Shown: positions 1 through 7,538 of the stretch, piece by piece
Numbering within the stretch: the first letter of the stretch is position 1
How the letters are laid out: every line of letters begins with the position of its first letter
Source of the DNA: an uncultured Pirellulaceae bacterium
GTDB taxonomy: Bacteria; Planctomycetota; Planctomycetia; Pirellulales; Pirellulaceae
DNA length: 9,851 bases
Assembly (NCBI GenBank): GCA_947258905.1
Contig: CAMYKF010000661.1
Coordinates: 1 to 9,851 of the forward strand
Direction: 5' to 3'
Program-made: the position numbers and the translations under genes
Notes under the pieces: generated by a model
Seen by the model: only the letters and a program-made list of their open reading frames with translations
Database searches by the model: none
What the model was told of the DNA's origin: nothing

Positions 1-777
1 ATCGCGTCGTTGCGCGCCGAAAAAATCCAGCTGGAAAACGAGTACTACTCACTCAAGTCACAATATGAAGCGGACATGCGGCGCTGTGGCCAGCCGTTGC
101 CCGGTGATTTTTTCCCGCAACAGTTTTCCTCGGGAACGCCGGACGGGGGCGCGATCATTTCTTCGGTCGATGACTCCTGGGACGGTACCGGCAACAGCGG
201 AACGTCGAGGGGCGTGTTGCCCAGTCCAACTGCCATGTCGTCCCATATCAAATCATTGGAGGTGCACCAACTGCCGACGGTTGGCAATGAGACGGCGCGG
301 CTGCTGGTGCGTCCTCTGGACAATGATGGTGCCATCATTCCGGTTGAGGGCGATTTGAAAATCAGACTGTACGACCCTCAGACCCGCAGCACCATTCAGG
401 AATACGAGTTTGACCGCACACGAGTTGCCAAATGGGTCAGCGACCAGCCTGGACAGCAGCCAGGATTGCATATTGGGTTGCCGGCGTCGGGGCCGACAAA
501 CGCCGATCGACTAATTTGCGACTTGCAATACCGTACCGCCGACAACCGGATTCTCAAGCAAAAAACCGAGTTGACGTTTGTAGAAACGCCGACAACCAGC
601 CGCCGGCCGGAGGGTAACGCGCCGCCTACGCCGCGTCGACAATCAGCGCCGCCTCTGGAACCCGAATCGGTTGATGGGATTGAAATTCAAATAGGAGACG
701 AGATCAATTTCGATTCGCCGGGAGTCGATTCCAGCGCGGCCATTCCCCGCCGTCCGACGTGGGGTCCGGATCGTTAA
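1..777 (+). CDS. Hypothetical protein, 5'-truncated by window edge, coiled-coil N-terminus
   Basis: I do not recognise this gene. The frame is open from base 1 (IAS precedes the TTG at 10), so the true start lies outside the window and the TTG at 10 is probably internal. The visible 258 residues begin with a charged Leu/Glu heptad-like stretch (about residues 4-25) that looks like the end of a coiled coil. A low-complexity Gly/Ser segment follows. The middle section, starting near SHIKSLEVHQLPTVGNETAR, alternates hydrophobic and polar residues and contains GDLKIRLYDPQTR. This suggests a beta-sandwich domain of the kind found in exported proteins. The C-terminus is Pro/Arg/Glu-rich and probably disordered. 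It ends with TAA at 775-777, only 8 bases from the stop of the convergent gene at 786. A secreted or lipoprotein-type envelope protein is a guess, because the N-terminus that would show a signal is missing. Confidence 0.7.
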   Translation: MASLRAEKIQLENEYYSLKSQYEADMRRCGQPLPGDFFPQQFSSGTPDGGAIISSVDDSWDGTGNSGTSRGVLPSPTAMSSHIKSLEVHQLPTVGNETARLLVRPLDNDGAIIPVEGDLKIRLYDPQTRSTIQEYEFDRTRVAKWVSDQPGQQPGLHIGLPASGPTNADRLICDLQYRTADNRILKQKTELTFVETPTTSRRPEGNAPPTPRRQSAPPLEPESVDGIEIQIGDEINFDSPGVDSSAAIPRRPTWGPDR

Positions 778-785
778 TCGTTGCT

Positions 786-3700
786 CTACCGCCAGCGTCC
801 CCGGCGTTCCCAGGGCGATCGGTAATGCGCCGAATGCGGCACTTGATGCGGTTGCTGTGCTTGATCGGCGGGCTGGGGCCCTCGAGCCGCGGTCACGGGC
901 GAAACTTGACTGAACGAAACACCGAGCCAGCCGTCGGAGGCCAGCAGTTCGCTGATGCCCAGTCCCTGAATGGCCGGTTGTGTGGCGACGTCGGGCGGCA
1001 ACAACGGGAAATTGAATTGCGGCTTGAACAAGGCGCTAAAGGCCGTGCGAATAGTCAGCTGGTCGCGCAAATTCAGGCGGTGACCCTGCAAGGTGATTCC
1101 GTGCTCGTCGTCGATGGTCATAAAGACGCGATCGGGGCTGACCTGGGGCGTGTAGGCGGCGGTCACAATCAGATTTCGCCAGCGATTCTGTCGTTCGATC
1201 TGCAGTTTCCGCAGCCGCAGTGAAATCAGGATGCGGCCCTTGTCAAAGTCCAGTCGCACCGGTTCGCGGCTGGCAAATTCCAAAGTGACGTTTTCGTGTT
1301 CGCCGGGTTGCAGTTGCAGGTCCGTACGGCCCAGCATGGTATTGAGGTGTTGCATGAACTCGGGCGCAGTGAATGTGCGACCTCCAATTTCCATGCGGCT
1401 GATGAGGTTGTTGATTGCCGAGCGATGCATTTGCACGCTGAACAGGCTGCCGGGCTGCGGCTGTGGTCGCGGGGTGTTGGCGCCCAGTTGGTCCAGCGAA
1501 GCCAGACGGTAACGTACAATTGCCGAGTGGTCGGTAGTGGCCAGAGACACGGGTGTTGGTTCCAGTTCCATGGAATTGAGCGGTCCCAGCAGGTTGGTTT
1601 GCAGCCATTGTTCGGCCTGTGCGACTCGTTGCTGGATTTCGCTGTCGACACGGGTACGAACCTCGTTGCGCAGTCTTTGTTCGACAATGATTTTGGCCTG
1701 CGGGCTTTGCGCCTGCTGCTGTTGCTCGGCGACACGCCGCGCAACCCACCCGACGACGGGGACATTGTCCAGTCGTGACTGGACACCGGTCAGCCGGTTC
1801 ATGGCAGATGCCTGTACGCTGGCCGGACGGTATTGCACGCCTTCCTCACCGATGGCGATGCTCTTGGAAGCGTTGACCAGAGCGTTGCCAATATTGCTGA
1901 ACACAAACCCTGAAGCACGTGCCTGCGTGTTGGAAATGACGCGGCCGTTGGACAGCAATCGAAAACTCAGGTGGTCCGCATCGGGAATCAGTTGGACCTG
2001 AAGCTGATTGGTAACGCGGCTTTCGCCGAACACAGCGGCACCAAGAATCCGGTCGCGTACCGGTTGATTAATGGTTTGATTGCGGGGCACCATGCGATTG
2101 ATCATGTCCTGCGTCACTTCGATTCGGACATTGGCGTTACGATAATGATCGGTGATGATGTCGGCGAGTTTCTGGACCTCCTCATGGCGGCTCCAGAAGT
2201 AATTCTGGAAATGGCTGTTAAAGCGGGCTTCCGATCCGGACGTCGGCTGTGCTTCAAACCTCTCCATGTCCTTGAGGAACTGAACGAGGTCGAGCCTTGC
2301 CAGCGCGGCGGATCGCAGCAGATGGCCCAGATCATTGCCGATGGTTTCCTGGGCATACTGGACCTGTTCCGCCGTCAGGGAGCGTGACGTAACCCGCTCC
2401 ATGATTTTGCGGGCGATGGCTTGCCGGCGGGCAGCGCTGGATCGCGGATTGGCAAACACCTCGCGGGCTTCGTCCAGCATCAGGTATTCGGTCCACCGCG
2501 GGTCTATGGTTTGCCAGCCGATTTCATTACACCGCCGCACGATTTGATCGGCGATGACCCCGGGACTGGTTTCATCTGTTTCAGCGATGTTTTGCATGGC
2601 CACTTGATGCACCTGATGGCAAATGGCCGCGCGTCGCTTCATCTTGTAGGCGATTCGCGTCAGATACACTGCCGATTCCATCTGGGACGGTTCGGAGATC
2701 GCCAGTTGGCTACCGTGTTGTGCCAACTGGTCAGCAAGCTGATGACAATGCGCCAGCAACGGCCCGCCATCCGGATGTGACAGGGGCAGCCGGTTGAGAT
2801 GTTGATACGTCGACAAGGCGGCGTCTGCCCACAGCTGGGTAAAGTGGTATTGGGCAAGGTGCTCAAGCTCTCCCATCAGGCTGTCGGGCAATGGCCAGAT
2901 TGCAACTTCCTGTGGCGGCAATTCGGACGACTCCGGTTTTGCCGGAACCGGGGGCGATGGCTGATTGGCTTGCGCGTGCTGGTCCGTGATGGTCAGCGTC
3001 TTGGCGGGATCTGTCAGGTCGTCACGCTTGGGCTGGCTGTCGGTTGACGGGGCGCTCGGCTCCTCTATGTTTGATGACGGTTGCGGCTCGGGAAGCGTTT
3101 GCGGATCGGGCATTACTTCGGCCGGCTTCGATTCGGGCGTTTGCGATTCGGGGGTTCCTGATTTCTGTTCGCTCGACTCCACTTGTTGTGGAATCTCCAG
3201 CGGTGCGGCCAGCTCGCTGACGGCTTTTTCGGTAAAGGGACCCGTATCAGCCGCAACGTTTTCCTCAACAAGAATCAACTCGGGTGCCGCCTGTCCCGGT
3301 GCTTGCTCCGCTGCTTCCTCGCTGGTCTCCGGGTCACCAGGTTGGTCGGCAGTATTGTCCAGCAGCGAGCGCAACCACTGGCCGTCGTCGGTTTCCGAGA
3401 TCTGATCAGCGTCGCTGGCGTAATTGACTTCCGTTTGTTGCAGCAACTTGCCCGCCTCAGCCGTCACAAGTTTACCCGGGTCCAGGTCCTGCAGCTGATC
3501 CCACAGTGATACCGGTGGCTGGCTTTTGACAACAATCGGGCGGGCTCGCTCATCGTGACCGGGACTGGCCATGGGCAGTGCGATCGATGATTCGATTTCT
3601 GTTTCGCGAGTAACCAGTTCAAACTTGATTTCATCAAACTCAGTCTCGTCGATTGACGGCGGCTCGGCCTTCGCGGATTCCTGAGCCGGCATCTCCAGCT

Positions 3701-4115
3701 CAGGCATTTCGTTTGTGTTCTCTGTCGGTTCCGAGTATCCGGCCGGCTGGAATTTGGGTTCGACGCGCGACGGTGACAACGTGGCGGGCTCGGGAACTTT
3801 CAGCGATGGAAAATCGAGCACCGGTTGTTGCAACCGGGCGGTGCGCGGTGCGGTTGGCTGGACAGTCTCGGCAACCTCTTGGCGGGATTCCTGAGGCATC
3901 GTGCCGGCAATCGGTAACGGACCCATGATGGAATCTTCGCTGGAATTCCGCTCAACCGGAGTCAGTTGGCTGAACAGGATAGTGGCCAGACAAAAAACTG
4001 CCGCGAAGGTCAAGAACGATGCGGCAAGGGCAATCAGGATGGCAAATGGGAGCTTCATTGTCCGCTCAAGCGCTGGGCAGGTCGATGAAAAGGTGGGTAC
4101 AGATACTCTTTTCAT
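786..4115 (-). CDS. Large N-terminally membrane-anchored protein of unknown function
   Basis: Function is not recognised. From the ATG at 4115 the product is 1109 residues. One strongly hydrophobic segment lies at about residues 22-49, starting just after a second Met (residue 20, ATG at 4056-4058). Starting at Met20 would place the hydrophobic helix at the very N-terminus, and a weak GAGCGG lies upstream of it. Neither start has a good ribosome site. There is no AxA cleavage site or lipobox, so a membrane anchor is more likely than a cleaved signal. Residues about 55-405 are Pro/Glu/Ser/Gln-rich and probably a disordered spacer, with a small TPESxTPES repeat near 321-329. Residues about 405-660 are helical. 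Residues about 660-1070 mix helical and beta-rich stretches, with a Gln-rich run at 798-803 and a helical stretch at about 805-840. The last 40 residues are Gln/Pro/Arg-rich and end in a basic tail. It is codirectional with rsmD, 124 bases upstream, with no terminator seen between them. An extracytoplasmic envelope role is inferred from topology only. Confidence 0.85.
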   Translation of the reverse strand: MKRVSVPTFSSTCPALERTMKLPFAILIALAASFLTFAAVFCLATILFSQLTPVERNSSEDSIMGPLPIAGTMPQESRQEVAETVQPTAPRTARLQQPVLDFPSLKVPEPATLSPSRVEPKFQPAGYSEPTENTNEMPELEMPAQESAKAEPPSIDETEFDEIKFELVTRETEIESSIALPMASPGHDERARPIVVKSQPPVSLWDQLQDLDPGKLVTAEAGKLLQQTEVNYASDADQISETDDGQWLRSLLDNTADQPGDPETSEEAAEQAPGQAAPELILVEENVAADTGPFTEKAVSELAAPLEIPQQVESSEQKSGTPESQTPESKPAEVMPDPQTLPEPQPSSNIEEPSAPSTDSQPKRDDLTDPAKTLTITDQHAQANQPSPPVPAKPESSELPPQEVAIWPLPDSLMGELEHLAQYHFTQLWADAALSTYQHLNRLPLSHPDGGPLLAHCHQLADQLAQHGSQLAISEPSQMESAVYLTRIAYKMKRRAAICHQVHQVAMQNIAETDETSPGVIADQIVRRCNEIGWQTIDPRWTEYLMLDEAREVFANPRSSAARRQAIARKIMERVTSRSLTAEQVQYAQETIGNDLGHLLRSAALARLDLVQFLKDMERFEAQPTSGSEARFNSHFQNYFWSRHEEVQKLADIITDHYRNANVRIEVTQDMINRMVPRNQTINQPVRDRILGAAVFGESRVTNQLQVQLIPDADHLSFRLLSNGRVISNTQARASGFVFSNIGNALVNASKSIAIGEEGVQYRPASVQASAMNRLTGVQSRLDNVPVVGWVARRVAEQQQQAQSPQAKIIVEQRLRNEVRTRVDSEIQQRVAQAEQWLQTNLLGPLNSMELEPTPVSLATTDHSAIVRYRLASLDQLGANTPRPQPQPGSLFSVQMHRSAINNLISRMEIGGRTFTAPEFMQHLNTMLGRTDLQLQPGEHENVTLEFASREPVRLDFDKGRILISLRLRKLQIERQNRWRNLIVTAAYTPQVSPDRVFMTIDDEHGITLQGHRLNLRDQLTIRTAFSALFKPQFNFPLLPPDVATQPAIQGLGISELLASDGWLGVSFSQVSPVTAARGPQPADQAQQPHQVPHSAHYRSPWERRGRWR

Positions 4116-4239
4116 CGGGTTTGGAGCGGCGGCAAATCAAATGGGAACGTGCCGTCATGGGGGCAACCGCAGCGTTTTTCCCGGGTGCAGGCGTCCAGAT
4201 GAAAGCAGTTGATCGCAGTCCGTAGAAACTGGAGAGCTT

Positions 4240-4920
4240 TTAACGGTCAGCCAATTCAGGTTCCTCACCCAAACGGATGGCGTCCGGACGCCATACACAG
4301 ATTTGGGCCGGCGAGTATTGACGCATCCTCCACCCTGCGGGCCGGGGCAACAGGGCCGGGTCCAGTCGTTCGTCGGACTCCACAACGAACAGGCTTTGTG
4401 GCGGGCTGGCGTTCAGCAAATCGATCAACATGGTCAACAGTTCCTGTCGCCTTTCGACATACAGGTCGTAGGGCGGACTGCAAAAGACGGCCCAGGGTTT
4501 CGCAGGCAGGATGTCGCCGTTGGCAAGGAATTGTCGCGACCAGAAAAAGGTGTCGGATGCAACGATGGTGGTACGATGCTCAACGCCCAGGGTCGCTACG
4601 TTGTTGCGAATGATTTTGGCTGTCGGGAAGTGGCGTTCGATCATCGTGACATGAGCCGCACCACGGCTCAGCGCTTCCAGTCCGATGGCACCGGATCCGG
4701 CGAACAGATCACAAACATGTTTGCCCTTCAGCCATCCGCCGACGAGATTGAAAACGGCTTCGCGGATATTGTCCTTCATGGGCCGCGTGCGTTTTTCGCC
4801 GGACCATGCCAGCTGGCGACCGCGAAATTCGCCGCCAATAATTCTCAGCTTGCCCGGCTGCGCGGATGGCTGGCTGGATTTCCAGTACTGCAGGTCGGTC
4901 CCGCGTTTTTGTCGTGACAT
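4240..4920 (-). CDS. rsmD: 16S rRNA (guanine-N2)-methyltransferase RsmD
   Basis: RsmD transfers a methyl group from S-adenosylmethionine to N2 of a guanine in 16S rRNA (G966 in E. coli) during assembly of the 30S subunit, in the cytoplasm. The 226-residue product has the family order: LRIIGGEFRGRQL at 25-37, a TRPMKDNIREAVFN block at 45-58, the SAM-binding motif I DLFAGSGAIGLEAL at 71-84, and the acidic motif II around MIERHF at 93-98. The catalytic motif IV is CSPPYDLY at 147-154. The usual first residue of motif IV in this family is Asp (DPPY/F); here it is Ser148, encoded by AGT. Length is slightly above the usual 180-200 because of N- and C-terminal extensions. The ATG at 4918-4920 has no clear Shine-Dalgarno. 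The large anchored-protein gene follows in the same direction, and the cyclophilin genes lie divergently upstream. Family assignment is secure. Confidence 0.93.
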   Translation of the reverse strand: MSRQKRGTDLQYWKSSQPSAQPGKLRIIGGEFRGRQLAWSGEKRTRPMKDNIREAVFNLVGGWLKGKHVCDLFAGSGAIGLEALSRGAAHVTMIERHFPTAKIIRNNVATLGVEHRTTIVASDTFFWSRQFLANGDILPAKPWAVFCSPPYDLYVERRQELLTMLIDLLNASPPQSLFVVESDERLDPALLPRPAGWRMRQYSPAQICVWRPDAIRLGEEPELADR

Positions 4921-4972
4921 GATGGAAAGACGGCGTCGTGCGGGCCCCCTGATGAGCGAAACCCTGGTCCGG

Positions 4973-4978
4973 TATAAT
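4973..4978 (+). promoter_or_regulatory. Possible -10 box (TATAAT) upstream of the cyclophilin genes
   Basis: A perfect TATAAT consensus hexamer lies in the 226-base divergent region between rsmD and the signal-peptide start at 5147. No good -35 hexamer is present at 16-18 bases; the best-placed sequence is around TGATGA at 4950-4955. If used, the 5' leader would be about 160 bases. This is motif matching only. Confidence 0.25.
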
Positions 4979-5137
4979 CCCGATTGTGGTTTAATCCAGT
5001 CGCGTCGCCGTTAAGCCGGGCCCGTATACTTTGTGTGGTTGGTCACATCCGGCACCTGGATGTTAACCCTGGCCCCGGCTGCGTTTAATGGCAATAGTGG
5101 CAATGGGATTTCGCCAAATTCACAGTGAAGTTGTCCT

Positions 5138-5141
5138 GAGG
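5138..5141 (+). promoter_or_regulatory. Shine-Dalgarno (GAGG) for the ATG at 5147
   Basis: GAGG sits 5 bases before the ATG at 5147-5149. It matters because it marks 5147 as the ancestral start of the first cyclophilin-like gene, upstream of the in-frame TAG. The ATG at 5318, which opens the remaining frame, has no comparable site: the bases before it are coding-like (encoding ELLRIY). Confidence 0.55.
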
Positions 5142-5146
5142 TTAAC

Positions 5147-5260
5147 ATGGCTCGTGCAAAAAGCCAAATTGCCTGTACCGTCACAATCCTGGCTTTGACT
5201 CTGACCAGCTGGTTGGGTATTAACGGCATTGCCGTTGCGCAAACGGCAACCCGCGAGTAG
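5147..5260 (+). pseudogene. Signal-peptide 5' end of cyclophilin-like gene, cut off by in-frame TAG
   Basis: From the ATG at 5147 the frame gives 37 residues and then TAG at 5258-5260. The peptide is a textbook Sec signal: a basic start (MARAKSQ), a hydrophobic core at about residues 8-24, and an AVA|QT signal-peptidase I site cleaving after Ala31. The frame is the same as that of the open frame beginning at 5318. The 19 codons between the TAG and that ATG read as ordinary coding sequence (FEASLTEWKATYSELLRIY). They resemble the stretch after the acidic linker in the downstream paralogue (FDSLMAGYNEMNTQM). The sensible reading is one 380-codon gene, 5147-6289, with an amber at codon 38. CAG to TAG by a single C-to-T change is the simplest origin. 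A sequencing or assembly error, translational readthrough, or reinitiation at 5318 cannot be separated from true gene inactivation here. Confidence 0.75.
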
Positions 5261-5317
5261 TTCGAAGCGTCGCTGACAGAATGGAAAGCCACCTATTCCG
5301 AACTGCTGCGCATCTAC

Positions 5318-6289
5318 ATGGAGTTCGAAATCAGCGAGGAGTCCGAATCCGAGGAATTGAAAAACCAGTATCGGGCCCTCAAGCTAAAGGGCGACGAGCA
5401 AGCGGCCCGCACCATTGACCTGGCCGCGGAAGTCTACGAGGCCAGTCCCAATGGTGATCCGGTCATTCGCGAACTGCTGACGGGGTTGCCATTGCGGTAC
5501 TACGCTGGCGCCAATTACGTTAAGTCCGCACGAGTCGGACGCGCGTTATTGAAGCACGATCCGGGGAATTCGGAAGTCATGTTCAATACGCTGAAGTCCG
5601 CCTTTGTCGCCAACGACTTCGTCTATTCCCGTGAGTTGTTTGAGGAATGGAAACGTCAGCACGGTGCATACCCTGAAAACCTCGAGTCATTTCGGGAGTT
5701 CCTCGATCCGCTGGAAGCCAAATGGAACGAGGAACAGCGAATTCGCGAACAGGAAGCCGCCGATGGCAATCTGCCGCGGGTCGAGTTTGAGACCAATCAT
5801 GGCAGGATTGTGGTTGAATTGTTCGAAGATCAGGCGCCGGTTGTGGTGAACAATCTGATTCACCTGATTGAGAATGGCGACTTCTACAAAAACATGACGT
5901 TTTTCGAGGTGCTACCCCACCAGTATGCCCGCACCGGTGCTGGGCCAGATGGCGTCGGGAGCCTGCGTATTGGCACGGTCAACGCCGAAAACCGCAGCAA
6001 GGCACGAAACCATTTCCGCGGGTCGTTCAGCCTGCAAGTCGATGAGCAGGATGGTGCGGTCCTGACGCAATGTATTTTCATGCGCATTCCGATGCCGCAA
6101 GTTGATGGCATTAATCTTGTTGCGGGGCGAGTGGTAGAGGGCATGGATGTCGTCGACCGGCTGGCGAATACTCACAATCTGGACGACCAGATGATGCCGC
6201 AACCGGTGGCCGAAGCCCAACCGGATCGCCTGATTGATGCGAGAGTTGTGCGCAAGCGTGACAAGGAATACAACTTCATTCCATACTGA
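5318..6289 (+). CDS. Cyclophilin-like protein with degenerate active site (body of amber-interrupted gene)
   Basis: The longest open frame with an ATG gives 323 residues, but the gene probably starts at 5147 (see that entry). Without the upstream part the product has no signal peptide and would stay in the cytoplasm. Residues 1-150 form a charged helical region ending in KWNEEQRIREQEAADGNLPRV. Residues about 152-315 are a cyclophilin fold, shown by VEFETNHGRIVVELFEDQAP, VNNLIHLIENGDFY and LVAGRVVEGMDVVDRL. The catalytic core is lost. Where the downstream paralogue has FHRVLDGFMAQAG, this one has FFEVLPHQYARTG (195-207): the catalytic Arg is Glu197, the Phe is Gln202 and the Gln is Arg205. DGKH is DGIN (263-266). 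Gln251 of the GSQF motif is retained. Isomerase activity is therefore unlikely; binding or chaperone use is possible. The gap to the next gene is only 23 bases, so the two are probably cotranscribed. Confidence 0.8.
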   Translation: MEFEISEESESEELKNQYRALKLKGDEQAARTIDLAAEVYEASPNGDPVIRELLTGLPLRYYAGANYVKSARVGRALLKHDPGNSEVMFNTLKSAFVANDFVYSRELFEEWKRQHGAYPENLESFREFLDPLEAKWNEEQRIREQEAADGNLPRVEFETNHGRIVVELFEDQAPVVVNNLIHLIENGDFYKNMTFFEVLPHQYARTGAGPDGVGSLRIGTVNAENRSKARNHFRGSFSLQVDEQDGAVLTQCIFMRIPMPQVDGINLVAGRVVEGMDVVDRLANTHNLDDQMMPQPVAEAQPDRLIDARVVRKRDKEYNFIPY

Positions 6290-6297
6290 TTTCCGTT

Positions 6298-6305
6298 GAG
6301 GAGAT
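6298..6305 (+). promoter_or_regulatory. Strong Shine-Dalgarno (GAGGAGAT) for the second cyclophilin
   Basis: This purine-rich ribosome site starts 8 bases after the stop of the preceding gene and is 7 bases before the ATG at 6313. It fixes the start of the intact cyclophilin and supports translation from a shared transcript. It is the best ribosome site in the window. Confidence 0.65.
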
Positions 6306-6312
6306 AATTCTG

Positions 6313-7443
6313 ATGAAACGAACTCAATTACCCGTTTGGTGTTTGATCACCATGCTGATGGTGTGGCTGGCGGGGCCTGCCACGGCCCAGGACGAAAAAT
6401 CCGAAACACCGGCTCCCGAATCCACGCAGGAAACGACGCAGGATCCTGCCAGTCAGCAGGAAACCGAATCGGGCGAAACCGCCGCGACGGAACAGGAAGG
6501 TGAAGGCGAGGAAGCAGCCGAGGAAACCTTCGATTCCCTGATGGCCGGCTACAACGAAATGAATACGCAGATGAATGGCATCCGCGATCAGTTTGAAGCG
6601 GCCGAGGATGCCGCCGAGCGCCAGCGCTTGAGTAGCGAATACCGTCTGTTGGTCGACCGCGCCAATGAACTGATTGGAAAAATCAAGACGGTCGCGCTCG
6701 CCAAAATGGAAGCGGGCGAGGCAGACCAGAAGATTCGCGAAACCCTCGTAGGCATCCTCATCAACGATGCGACATTTGACCGTGATGACGAGGCGTTCGA
6801 ACTCGGGCACAAGCTGATCGAGATGGGGCTGGAAACGGAATACCTCGAAAAAGCTGCTCAGGCTTCCCGCCTGCGTCCTTCGGGGCGCGAAGTGATCCGC
6901 GAACTCTCACTGCGCAGTGCCGAAAAGGCCGCGGACGACCTGCCACGCGTCAAGCTCACCACCAGCAAGGGCGACATTGTCATCGAGTTGTATGAGAACG
7001 AGGCGCCTCAGACAGTCGGCAACTTTATCAATCTGGTGGAAAGCGGATACTACAATGGACTGAAATTCCATCGTGTGCTGGACGGGTTTATGGCGCAGGC
7101 CGGTTGCCCCAAGGGCGATGGCACGGGCGGCCCGGGCTACAACATTTTCTGCGAGTGCTACAAGTCCGGTTACCGCCGCCACTTCACCGGTTCGGTAGCC
7201 ATGGCCAAGGCCGTTCCTCGTGATACAGGCGGTTCCCAGTTTTACATCGCGTTTCGACGCACCGATCATCTCGATGGCAAGCACACGGTGTTTGGACGCG
7301 TCATCGAAGGCATGGATGTGGTCGACAGCATCCAGCGGATCGATCCGCAGGCTCCCGACAGTATCGAGGCCGATGTGATTGAAAGTGCGGAGGTCCTGCG
7401 CAAACGCGATCACGAATATGTGCCGACCAAGGTTGGCGAATAG
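6313..7443 (+). CDS. Exported cyclophilin-type peptidyl-prolyl cis-trans isomerase
   Basis: This enzyme interconverts cis and trans prolyl bonds to speed protein folding, here outside the cytoplasm. The 376-residue product starts with a Sec signal peptide: hydrophobic core at about 7-22, ATA|QD site cleaving after Ala25. An acidic Glu/Thr/Gln-rich linker (26-72) and a helical region (73-208) follow. The cyclophilin domain covers about 210-365. Active-site motifs are intact: FHRVLDGFMAQAG at 252-264 (Arg254, Phe259, Gln262, matching CypA Arg55, Phe60, Gln63), GSVAMA at 293-298, GGSQFYI at 306-312 and HLDGKHTVFG at 319-328 (His324 matching CypA His126). CypA Trp121 is His319 here, a position that varies in bacterial cyclophilins. 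Three cysteines (265, 280, 282) sit in the loop region between active-site strands. The upstream neighbour is a paralogue with the same C-terminal RKRDxEY signature. The gene ends just before an intrinsic terminator. Assignment is secure; the substrates are unknown. Confidence 0.95.
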   Translation: MKRTQLPVWCLITMLMVWLAGPATAQDEKSETPAPESTQETTQDPASQQETESGETAATEQEGEGEEAAEETFDSLMAGYNEMNTQMNGIRDQFEAAEDAAERQRLSSEYRLLVDRANELIGKIKTVALAKMEAGEADQKIRETLVGILINDATFDRDDEAFELGHKLIEMGLETEYLEKAAQASRLRPSGREVIRELSLRSAEKAADDLPRVKLTTSKGDIVIELYENEAPQTVGNFINLVESGYYNGLKFHRVLDGFMAQAGCPKGDGTGGPGYNIFCECYKSGYRRHFTGSVAMAKAVPRDTGGSQFYIAFRRTDHLDGKHTVFGRVIEGMDVVDSIQRIDPQAPDSIEADVIESAEVLRKRDHEYVPTKVGE

Positions 7444-7461
7444 GCAACAGCGAACCATTTC

Positions 7462-7493
7462 GGGCGGCGGTCAATTGGCTGTCGCCCTTTTTT
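7462..7493 (+). terminator. Rho-independent terminator after the cyclophilin genes
   Basis: An 11-bp stem (GGGCGGCGGTC pairing with GGCTGTCGCCC, with three G-T wobbles) closes an AATT loop and runs directly into six T residues. It begins 18 bases after the TAG of the second cyclophilin. It should end the cyclophilin transcript and separate it from nth. Confidence 0.9.
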
Positions 7494-7538
7494 GTTGGAC
7501 GGACCCATTTCCCTGCAGACACGGGCTGGTCAGATTCC

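Noticed and set aside
3090..3180. Repetitive-looking TTCGGG/TTGCGATTCGGG sequence as a DNA repeat array
   Set aside because: It encodes the imperfect Pro-Glu-Ser repeats of the disordered spacer in the large protein. The unit spacing is irregular and it does not resemble CRISPR or a structured DNA repeat.
4303..4917. 204-residue open frame on the + strand opposite rsmD
   Set aside because: It lies entirely antisense to a secure rsmD gene, has no recognisable motif, and its composition is that expected of a shadow frame.
5025..5030. TATACT as a second -10 box for the cyclophilin genes
   Set aside because: No -35-like sequence lies at the proper distance, and it is no better supported than the TATAAT at 4973.
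5258..5260. TAG read as pyrrolysine or another programmed recoded amino acid
   Set aside because: No other internal TAG occurs in the window, genes here use TAG as a normal stop (for example at 7441 and 786), and no recoding structure is evident. A point mutation or sequence error is simpler.
5011..5292. 93-residue open frame on the minus strand over the signal-peptide region
   Set aside because: It is antisense to the signal peptide and amber region, has no ribosome site or family resemblance, and the + strand has a far better explanation.
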